64,000 nt of DNA from the NCBI GenBank assembly GCA_963575745.1, contig CAUYUJ010003447.1, forward strand, positions 117,040 to 181,039. The letters run 5' to 3'. The translations under genes and the position numbers were made by a program. The notes under the pieces are model-generated. The model was given only the letters and a program-made list of their open reading frames with translations, was not told where the DNA came from and did no database searches. This stretch comes from Prorocentrum cordatum. Its lineage: Eukaryota; Sar; Dinophyceae; Prorocentrales; Prorocentraceae. Shown here piece after piece: positions 44,545 to 53,800 of the stretch. Numbering within the stretch: the stretch's first letter is position 1; the number at the start of each line of letters is the position of its first letter.

Positions 44545-44690
44545 TTATGTCGGGCCTGTCCCCCTACAGGGGGCTTTTCGACGAAAAATAAAAGATACCC
44601 CAAACATAGCCAAAACATAGTCCAACAACAGTCTGGAGACTATTTCTTGACCGTCGAAAATCCCCCTGTAGGAGGACACGCCCGACATAA
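44545..44690. mobile_element. Family A inverted-repeat element, copy 3, perfect 8-bp target-site duplication
   Basis: Ends TTATGTCGGGCCTGTCCCCC and the complement of TTATGTCGGGCGTGTCCTCC; inverted repeats run about 39 bases with three mismatches. GGCTACGC flanks both sides exactly (44537-44544 and 44691-44698). At 146 bp it is the shortest copy. Confidence 0.93.
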
Positions 44691-44778
44691 GGCTACGCGG
44701 CGCGCCCCGGCCGATTCGGCGATTTTGGGTCTGGGCTCTTTCTAACATAATCCACAGGATTGAAAACTGAGGCTCCAT

Positions 44779-44943
44779 TCGGGGGTGGACAGACCTCCTA
44801 CCCTGACACGTCGATTAAGGAATTGGTCGGTTCGCGAGAGGGCGTCGCGGCCGTCAGTTTTGCGGGTCCAGGTCCGCCGGTTTCGGTCCCAGGCCGTTTT
44901 CATGAAGGGGAGGTCTACTTAAGGGAGGTTTGTCCACCGCCGA
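44779..44943. mobile_element. Family C inverted-repeat element, copy 3, 5-bp target-site duplication
   Basis: TCGGGGGTGGACAGACCTCC on the left, GGAGGTTTGTCCACCGCCGA on the right. TCCAT flanks both sides (44774-44778 and 44944-44948). The interior matches copy 1 closely. Confidence 0.85.
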
Positions 44944-45015
44944 TCCATAGGATCCAACAGAGAGGACCTGAGTCCTGAAGACACTCCAACTCGGGCCTCA
45001 AGGGTGCGGTGGCGG

Positions 45016-46070
45016 ATGCACAAATATGCATGCATACATCCATGCATCCACACCTACCTACCTACCTTCACTCATTCAATCATACACGCATACATACAAG
45101 CATCCATGCACGCATGCAGACAAACATACATACATATCGACAAGCATACTGACATACACATACATGCATATACATACACGCGTATATGCATATACGCCAG
45201 CATACATACATACATGCAGTTATGCATACATACATGTATGCTCACGCACATAGGTATATACAAGCGCAGACATGTACACATACACACGTATACATATATT
45301 CAAATCCATGATTACACGAATATGTATATTTACATGCGTACATACACATACACACATACATGTTCAGACATGCATGCATGCATACATACACCCATACATA
45401 CATGCAGGCATACATGTATACACGCATACGTACATACATGCACACATGCATACGTCAATACACACATGCATACACGCATACACACATACGCACACACATA
45501 CAATCATGCACACGCAAACACACACATATGTATATATATGTATATATGTATATACGTCCATGCATGCATGCTATAAGCACACATATGTACATGCAACCAT
45601 ACATGCATGCGAACATACACACGTACACGCACACACATACGTACATACACACATGCATGCAGGGAACCACACACATACACATATATGTAGTGTATCAGAT
45701 ATATATATATATATGTGTTTATATCCAATCATACATAACCATACATGCATGCACACAGACGAACGCATATATATATATATGTATATATAGACATGTATAC
45801 ACACCTACACATGCATGCACACACATATATATATATATACACATACATATCTACATACAAAACAATACATGCATACATACATACATACATACATACAAAC
45901 ATACATACATACATACACATACTTCCATACAGACCGACATATTGACAGACCGGCATAGATACATACACACATACACACAGCACAACAACCACACAACCAC
46001 ACATACATACAAATCAACATACTTACATACACAGGTGTATATATATATATATGTACATATATACACCTCC
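45016..46070. repeat. CATA / ACATAC microsatellite of about 1 kb
   Basis: ACATACAT with GCATG and TATA interruptions. Long His/Thr/Tyr frames on the plus and Cys/Met/Val frames on the minus strand are artefacts. Confidence 0.96.
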
Positions 46071-46109
46071 ATTCAAAACACATCCGACATATTCTGTGCG
46101 GGTTTGTAG

Positions 46110-46690
46110 GGACCCCCGGTTCCCGGGGCCGCCAGAGATTTCCGCAATGGCACCAGAGGGCCCCCAGATGGCATCGAAACTGCACCAGAGCTCCCGAGAA
46201 GAGTTCCGAGACGGCCCAAGGAGGGCCCGAGACGACCAAAGACAGCCCCAAGATAACCCAAGACGGCCCCAAAGGCAGCCAAGACGCCCCAGGGCGGCTC
46301 CGAGGGGACACCATAGAGGGCCCCAAGTGGCCGAAATCGTATATTTTCTTTTGGTTTCTCAAGTATTCTGAGATTCTCGCGCTCTCAACCGCCTGGGCCC
46401 CAAGACGCCCCAGGAGGGCCCAAAGGCCTCCAGGGTCGCCCTGAGACGGCCCAAGAGGCGCCCAAGAGAGCCCCAAGACAGCCCCGGAGGGACCCGAGGG
46501 GGCCCCAGAGGCCCCCAAGACTGCCCAATGAAACCCCAAGAGGCTTCCAAGACGGCCCAACAAGCCCCCAAGAGGCCCCCAAGACAGACCAAGAGGACCA
46601 CGAGTCTGTCCATGAGGGCCCCAAGACGGCCGAAAATGCTGTCAGGTCGGCCCCAGTGGGCCTGAGACGCCCCAAAAGAGCCCCAGGAGG
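46110..46690 (-). repeat. CTTGGGGCC-type array (minus orientation) with two AT-rich cores
   Basis: On the minus strand, AT-rich cores (near 46700-46765 and 46325-46385) each precede a GC-rich array. Both cores contain GATTTTCG- or GATTTCGGCCACTTGGGG-like joins similar to 60969-61045. Confidence 0.75.
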
Positions 46691-47049
46691 ACCCACAAGA
46701 GGGCCTGAAGAGGCGAAAATCATAGTTTTCACATTGGTTGCCGATCGCACGCCGCAGCTTGCTGGCATCTGCGCGCCAGAGACAGAAGCGCGCGTCGGCA
46801 AACTTCGACTCACGCAGCTCCGTGGATTCCAACAACGGGTCCACACTAGTACGTATATGTATATGTATGTACATGTGTATGTATAAATAGCTACGTATAT
46901 GTTTAAATATCTGTATGTATAGACGCATAGCTATATCTATATATATATACACATCTATATGTGTGTGTGCGCGTGTAGATGTGTATGTAAATATGCATGT
47001 GTGTAATAAATGTATGTGTAATGTATATATATATATATATATATATGGT

Positions 47050-47520
47050 CGAGACGTTCCAATCCGATGTTCGTTTTGTGTTGTCCGAAGTTGGTTCTGG
47101 AGAGGTTTGGACCCCTTCCAGGGCCCTGCCTTTCACCTTGAGCCTTCTCTTGACAGCCCCATGGCCCGGCAGCCCGAAAACCCTCGCGTCGTGTTTTTTT
47201 TCCCGACGCGAGAATGTCAGGGCCGGGTGTCGAACATCGATCCCCAGACCTGTCCCGGGGAGCGTTCTGGCCAGAATGTCAACGCGGATCCAGCCGTGGC
47301 GATGAGGAGCCCCCTGGAGGCCCGAAAAGGCGACAAGAAGTCCCAGTTCGATCCTCGAACCTCGAACTCGAGGATGTCAGGGTCCTCCGCCTCCTCTGCA
47401 TCGTCCTGCAGATCTCCCTCTGGAGGGAATCGGCTTGGACCCCCCAGACATCTCCAGAGGAGGCTCACGGAGGCCCCCGAAAACCTCCTTCAGGCCCAAG
47501 AACGGCCAAGAGCTTCGATT
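47050..47520. other. No gene recognised
   Basis: Spacer between a TATA tract (46850-47047) and a CTC tract. No motif seen. Confidence 0.4.
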
Positions 47521-47765
47521 CTTCTCCTCCTCCTCCTCCTCCTCCTCCTCCTCCTCCTCCTCCTCCTCCCCCTTCTCCTCCTCCTCCTGCTCCTCCTCCT
47601 CCTGCTCTTCCCCCTCCTCCTCCCTACCCTCCTCTTCCCTACCCTCCTCCTCCCTACCCACCTCCTCCTCTCCTCCTCCTCCCCTCCCCTTCCTCCTCCT
47701 CCTCCTCCTCCTCCTCCTCCTCCTCCTCCTCCTCCTCCTCCTCTTCCTCTTCCTCCTCCTCCCCG
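47521..47765. repeat. CTC microsatellite
   Basis: About 245 bp of CTC/TCC with CTG and TACC interruptions; C/T strand is plus. Confidence 0.97.
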
Positions 47766-48101
47766 CTACCTCCATGTGTGGGAGTGGGGGAGGAATGAGA
47801 AATGGATTTGTGCCATCTGTAAGTCCAGATGTGCACCCAGCAGCTTTGCGAGCCGCAAGGAAGAGGCTTGCAAAGGACATCCCTCGGAATGTTCTGGGCT
47901 AGCTGCTAACCCACGCGGCCATCAGCTATATGTCTCCCAAGAGGCCAGGGGTGCAACTTTTATTATTGCATGTGCTCAGTGCGGCCTTTACAGTGAATCG
48001 AATGTCGTGGGCCTTAGTGAAGTCTGTGGAGGAAGGTTCAAGCGCCCAGGTGCTAGAACCCAGTGGAATCTGCTCTGTAAGGGGAAACACCCCAGAACGT
48101 G

Positions 48102-49650
48102 CTGATCCTCCTCCTCCTTCTCCTCCACCTCCTCCTCCTCCTCCTCCTCCTCCTCCTCCTCCTCCTCCTCCTCCTCCTCCTCCTCCCCCTCCACCTTCTC
48201 CCTTCTCCCAGACGTCCGGCGCCGAGGTCGTGCTCCAGATCTCCCCCCTGGAGGGCTTCGGCGGGGGCCCAGGGTCGCCGCCCCCTGGCCCGGAGGGCGC
48301 CTTGTGGCGGGTGCACCCGCGGCCAGGCTCCGCGCCCGCGCAGCTCGTGGGGGCAGCAGGGGGAGGGAGCTCTTCCTACTCCTGGTCCTCCTCCCTCCTC
48401 CCCTCTCTCCCCTCCTCCTCCTCCCTCCTCCTCCTCCTCTCCTCCTCCTCCTCCTCTCCTCCTCATCATCATCATCATCATCATCAGCATCAGCATCATC
48501 ATCATCATCAACATCATCATCAGCATCATCATCAGCATCATCATCATAATCATCATAGTCCTCCTCCTCCTCCTCTCCTCCTCTCCTCCTCCTCCTCCTC
48601 CTCCTCCTCCCCCTCCTCCTCCTCCCTCCTCCTCCTCCTCCTCCTCCTCCTCCTCCTCCCTCCCCCTTCTCCTCCTCCCTCCTCTCCTTCCTCCTCCTAC
48701 CCCCATCCGTCTCCCATCCCTCCTCCCCCCCTCCTCTTCGTTTTCCTCATTCTCCTGTTTCTTCTCCGTCCCGTTTTCTTTAACACTCGTCCCTGTCACA
48801 CCCTCAGGCGTGTCGACGTACGGCGGGGGCTGGTCTTGTCGTCTGAGTTTCTTAGCCATTTATCATCCTGGTGCTCGAAGTGTGTTAACAGTTTCCCGGA
48901 TGGAGGGGGGGTCCTGTTCAGATGTTGGGTCGTTTTCCAGCGCCGTGCGCATTCGCTTCGACATTGTGCAACAGCTTCCCAGATGGAGGGCGGGCCGCTT
49001 TCAAATGTGGTTCTCGTTTTCGCGCCGCGCACATTCGTATGAAACGTTTGCAACAGTTTCACGGACCCCCTTCTCCTTCTCCTCCTTCTCCTGCTCCTCC
49101 TGCTGCTCCCCCCCTTCTCCCCCTTCTCTCTTCCGCCTCTCCTCCTCCTCTTCCTCCTCGTCCCCCCCCTCCTTCCCTCTCCTTCTCCTCCTCCTCCTTC
49201 TCCTCCTCCTCCTCCTCCTCCTCCTCCTCCCCCGCCTGCTCTTCTTCCTCCTCCGCCTTTCTCTTCCTTTTTCCCCTCCTTCCAGATTGCTAAAACATAG
49301 CTCTCTTGACATGTGGACTGATCTGTTTTAATTTCAAGTTAAATTATTCGTCAGGTGTCGAGGTCGTGATGTTATATGTGGCCCTCCCAGATGGTCAAGG
49401 GAGGGAGGGAGCCCCCTTCCTCCTCCTCCTCCTCATCATCATCAGCATCATCATCATTCTCACCATCATCAGCATCATCAGCATCATCATCATCATCATC
49501 ATCTTCATCTTCACATTCATCTTCATCTTCATCTTCATCTTCATCTCCCTTTCTTTTCCCCTCTCTTCCTACTGCCCTCCACGTCCTCGTCGTTCTCCTC
49601 CTCCTCCTCCTCCGCCTCCTCATCCTCCTCCTCCTCCTCCTCCTCCTCTT
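48102..49650. repeat. CTC and CAT microsatellite cluster leading into the retrotransposon
   Basis: CTC tracts at 48102-48190, 48375-48465, 48560-48670, 49065-49290 and 49590-49648; CAT tracts at 48465-48560 and 49430-49560. Ordinary sequence lies between, including a GATGGAGGG-TTTTCGCGCCG motif repeated near 48898, 48981 and 49020. All CTC tracts are pyrimidine-rich on the plus strand. Confidence 0.93.
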
Positions 49651-49670
49651 CGTAGCCATTTTGGCTCAAG
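49649..49670 (+). other. Relic of the dinoflagellate spliced leader (DinoSL)
   Basis: CGTAGCCATTTTGGCTCAAG (49651-49670) is identical to the last 20 of the 22 bases of DinoSL as known from dinoflagellate mRNAs. The two bases before it are TT where DC is expected, giving 21 of 22. It lies between a TCC microsatellite and the first base of the retrotransposon transcript. A genomic copy fused to a transcript body is the known mark of a trans-spliced mRNA that was reverse-transcribed and inserted. No second DinoSL copy was seen in the window. Confidence 0.93.
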
Positions 49671-49822
49671 ATGCCTGCATTTGGGGGCTCCGCGCCTCCG
49701 TGCCAAAATCTGAGCTGCCAGAGCAGCACCCTTGAGTACTCGGAGATTTCGGGAGAATCGCACCGCCCAGCTGCCAGCGCAGTTGGGATTAGAGCTCCCC
49801 AGAAGCGACTAGTCACGCAGTC

Positions 49823-50869
49823 ATGGCGCCGCGCCCATTCTCCTGGTGTACTTGCGGCAACTGGACCTACAACTTCCGCCTGCTGCACAACGGCGGGATG
49901 TGCGGCAAGTGTGGTGCGCAGGCCACGCTATTCCAGCCCGACGCTGCAGCGGCGAAAGGCAAAGGTAAAGGAAAGAAAGGCATGCTGGGCAACAAGGGCG
50001 GCAAGGGCGAGGCTACGCCGGCCTGGAACAACACTGGAGGAGGCAAAGGCCCTTACCCGTGGTCCAAGGAGCCTGACGTTTCGCAGATGCTCGCCATCCT
50101 CTCGAACGTCCCCGCCCTCGCGGCGCACGCCGACGTGTTCCGCCAGGCTGGCACTTCCTTCAAGGCGAGCAAGGCGAAACCGGTGTCGCCCAACCAGGAG
50201 GTGTACCGCAGCAGCCAGACTTTGGAGAAGAAGGAGATGGCGCTCCAGAAGGCCTCGGCGGACGTCGTCAAGCTGGAGTCGGCTCTCCAGGAGGCGAAGC
50301 TGTGGCTGCACCAGACGGCGGAGGAGGCCCTCTCCGCAAAACGGGCCCACAACATTGCTGTCAAGGCCCTCGCGGACTCCACGGGCGCTGCCAAGACGCA
50401 GGACGGCTACACCGCAGACGGCAAGAAGATATACCTGGCGTTGGACGAGTTCGACTTCGCAGCCAGCGACGAGTTCGACGACACCCAGAAGGCGCAGCTC
50501 CAGGCCATCCAGACGCAGGTGGAGGAGCACTGCAAGCAGGTGGCGGACCTCCAGAAGACGATGCAGGAGGCGCTCAAGAGCGTCAAGGAGATCCGCGCAG
50601 CCCCAGCGAAGCGGCAGCGTGGCCAGGACGGCGCCGTCCCTGGCCCAGGCGCAGCCGAAGCCGAGGGCCCTGACGAAGACCAGGCACCTGCTGCAGCGGA
50701 GGACGGCCCCAGCTTCGCCGCCTCAGAGAGCGACATCGCCGCCAAGATCGCGAGCGCCAGGGAAGCCACGCTGGCCAACATGGGCGACTTCCCTCCCCTG
50801 GGCACTGGCAATGGTGCTAGGGGCTCTCGTGATGGTGCGCCCAGACCTGCGGCCGCGCAGCGAGGGTGA
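49823..50869 (+). CDS. Retrotransposon ORF1: zinc-motif and coiled-coil RNA-binding protein
   Basis: 348 residues. ORF1 proteins of LINE-type elements bind the element RNA and act as chaperones (family knowledge). The N-terminus holds a likely zinc site, W8-C9-x-C11-G-N-W and C27-x-x-C30-G. A Lys/Gly-rich basic stretch follows at about 45-61. Heptad-like, Ala/Glu/Lys/Gln-rich segments at about 134-184 and 222-260 should form coiled coils. PAKRQRG near 267 could be a nuclear signal. The C-terminus is Ala/Pro/acidic. The start was chosen as the first ATG that precedes the zinc motif (context GTCATGG). The last 59 bases overlap ORF2, which lies in the +1 frame. A frame open from 49671 covers ORF1 in the ORF2 phase, but there it encodes only Arg/Ser/Pro-rich sequence typical of a GC-rich shadow. 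Confidence 0.85.
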   Translation: MAPRPFSWCTCGNWTYNFRLLHNGGMCGKCGAQATLFQPDAAAAKGKGKGKKGMLGNKGGKGEATPAWNNTGGGKGPYPWSKEPDVSQMLAILSNVPALAAHADVFRQAGTSFKASKAKPVSPNQEVYRSSQTLEKKEMALQKASADVVKLESALQEAKLWLHQTAEEALSAKRAHNIAVKALADSTGAAKTQDGYTADGKKIYLALDEFDFAASDEFDDTQKAQLQAIQTQVEEHCKQVADLQKTMQEALKSVKEIRAAPAKRQRGQDGAVPGPGAAEAEGPDEDQAPAAAEDGPSFAASESDIAAKIASAREATLANMGDFPPLGTGNGARGSRDGAPRPAAAQRG

Positions 50870-53800
50870 CCTACCCAACGGAGTCGGAGGGGGTAGCCAC
50901 ACGCGGCTAGGCTGTGCGACCGCGCAGCCGCCCCTTCCGCAGTATGCAGCGAGCAGCGACGCACGGGCTCCAGTTCCAGAGAACTGCGACGCGACGTACT
51001 TCTTCTCGAACATCTCGGAGTGGGGCCCGCAGGCGGAGGGATTCATGCAAGCCCAAGCCGAGCAGTACGACGTTATAGGCTTCGCGGAGATGCACCTGCG
51101 AGGCGTGAAGATCCTGGACTTCACCAAGAAGATCAGCAAGGACGGTTGGAAAGCCGCCGTCACGGCTGCAGTGCCGTCGGGCCGATCGACGGAGGGCACG
51201 ACGGGCGGCGAGGCGATCATATCCAAGCGCTCCCTGGCCACGACGTCGTTCGAGGGGCGGCGCAAGCACGAGATAGAGCGATCCGCAGTCGACCCCTTCC
51301 AAGGCTTCTGCCCCACGACGTGGCACACGAGGGCAGGCAACATAGTGGTCACCTCCGCGTACATGCAGCCGAAGCACGGCATGACGGGCGTCAACGAGAA
51401 GATGATGATCAGGTTAGCCAGCTTCAGCAACATGATATCCGACCCGTGGGTTGTCCTGGCCGACTGGAACAACCCGCCAGAGGCATGGGCTGGAACCAAG
51501 TGGCTTCGCAAGATTGGCGGCCAGTTGATCCTCCCTGAGAACGCGAAGACCACGTGCAACCTGGGGCGCGGCTCCCTCATCGACTACGGGATCTGCAAGA
51601 GCGGGTTCGGCGGCTCCCTCAAGCTCGAAGCCGTGCCCGAGGTCCCCTGGAAGACCCACGTGGGCCTCCTGCTCTCCATGCGTGCGGGGAAGCAGCACTG
51701 GTGGCACCGTTGTATGCAGTTGCCGAAGCAGCTCCCGACGGTGGGGCGACCAGTGAAGAAAGCGGACCCGAACAGCAAGCGCCAGAAGTCGATAGTCGAG
51801 CGGCGCCAGCGCGCAAAGGCCAGACTCCAGGAGGAGCTCCAGGATGCCTACGAAGAGCTCCACAGCTGGCCGACTACGGCGGACACTGACAGCAACGACT
51901 CGGTGACTTTCGACATCCCGCTCGAAGTATGGCGTGCCACAGCCGTCACGGTGGCAGGCCTGGGAGAGGGCAACGAGGGGAGGAAAAAGTACGCCGACTC
52001 GAACAACTCCCCCTCCTCCCACTTCCTGCTGACCCGCGACCCCGAGGCGCAGGAGCAGGTCGCCAGAGCGTTCGGCAACTGGGTGCAGACCGTAGAGAAG
52101 GCCACGCTCAAGCACCACGACATCCCCGAGACCGACTGGAAGCAGTACGAAGGCAGGGCCAGCGAGTACAAGATCACCTGGCTCAGGACCCGCGCTGCCC
52201 CAGCCCTTGCACATATGCGGGACCCGACGCTGGAATGGTGGCACTTGGCCACGACGATCATCGCCAGATACCAGTTAATGAGGCGCAAGTTCGCGGAGCA
52301 GGACTATGTGCACATGGCAAACAGGATGAAGGAGCTGCTGGACGCTGCCACCGAGAACAACTTCCTCGCCAAGTATGCGGAGCCAGATGATAAGAGGGTC
52401 CTGGATGACTGGACCAAGGCCATCGCCGACTTGAGCGAGCAGCACATCGACGCGCTCCAGGGCCTCCTGGAGATCGGCCTGAGGTACCAAGCCCGTGCGG
52501 TAGGCATCGGACTCGCCAACGGCAGGCGGGCTTTCGCCAGCTGGGTCACTCGCATGTGGAAGCAGGCTCCAGGTGCGCTTCACCGACATGTGAAACCAGC
52601 TGCCACTCGGCGAGACGAGCACTACGGGGACGAGGGCAGCACCTACGCCACACCGTGCGAGATCATGGACCGCCGCGCCGACTACTGGGAGAACGTCTGG
52701 TCCGACTCCAGCGCCGACCCCAAGAGCATCCTCGACGGCCTGAAGTATGTCACGGAGCAGGCCAAGAGGGAGGACGTTCACTTGCTCGAGCTGGAGGACC
52801 TCGACCGCCTGCTAGCGAAGCAGAACCCGAAGAAGCCCAGAGGTATCGACAACCTCGGCCCGTTGGAGGTGCAACGACTTCCAGAGCCAGGACGCAGACA
52901 GATGCTGGAAGTCCTCAACCTCTGCGAGAAGCACCTCATGTGGCCCTACCAACTCTACACGGTCATAGGTGCGGTCGCCCCCAAGCCGAAGGGAGGCGAC
53001 AGGATCCTGGGGATGCTCCCGTACACGATGAAGGTTTGGTCCAAGCTCCGTTACCCGTTGAGCGAGAGGTGGAGCGACAAGCTTGGCGAGTTCTGGGACA
53101 CGGCCATCAAGGGGAGCAGCCCGCTGCAAGCCTCACTGGCGAGGGCCTGCATGGACGAGTGCTGCTTCACCATGGGCATCAGCTGCGCGACCATCCTTTT
53201 AGATGTGGAGAAGTTCTACGACAGCATCTCCATCACAAAGCTCTGCCGGGCCGGCCTGAGGCAGGGCTTCCCTGCAGTCATCCTCGCGATGGAGCTGCAG
53301 ATCTTCCTCGCCCCGCGGTGCTTGAAGGAGCGCCAGTGGATCAGCAGGTCGATCACGATCGGGAAGTCGCTGGTGGCTGGATCCCCCCACGGCGGCAAGC
53401 TGGCGAAGGTTCTCCTGGGCCCCATCCTCCAGCGCGCCCACGACAAGTACCAGTTCAGCATCATGATGAAGACGTTCGTAGACGACACGATCATCCGCAG
53501 CGAGGGCACGGCCAGTAACGTGGAGACCACTCTGGTCCAAGCTGGCACCTCCATCGGCCACGACATGCAACTCGAGGGCCTCACGATCAGCCCCAAGACA
53601 GTCGTGGTCGCCAGCACGAGCAGCATCGCCAACAGAGTGGCGCGAGCACTTCGGGGAAAAGGCATTCGGGCCACCTCTGCCCAGGCTGCCACGGACTTGG
53701 GGGCCGACGTCGCCTCTGGTCGGGCTCGCGCCAGGGCCGCAGCACGCAGGCGAATGGTGAAGGCTAGCAGGCGCTCCGCAGCCATTCACAGAATCAGGAG

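Noticed and set aside
45004-46563. Long His/Thr/Tyr and Cys/Met/Val frames
   Set aside because: They translate the CATA microsatellite.
49671-50810. Start of the retrotransposon polyprotein at 49671
   Set aside because: The frame is open, but its product is Arg/Ser/Pro-rich shadow sequence over ORF1; ORF1 in the other frame has the zinc motif and coiled coils.
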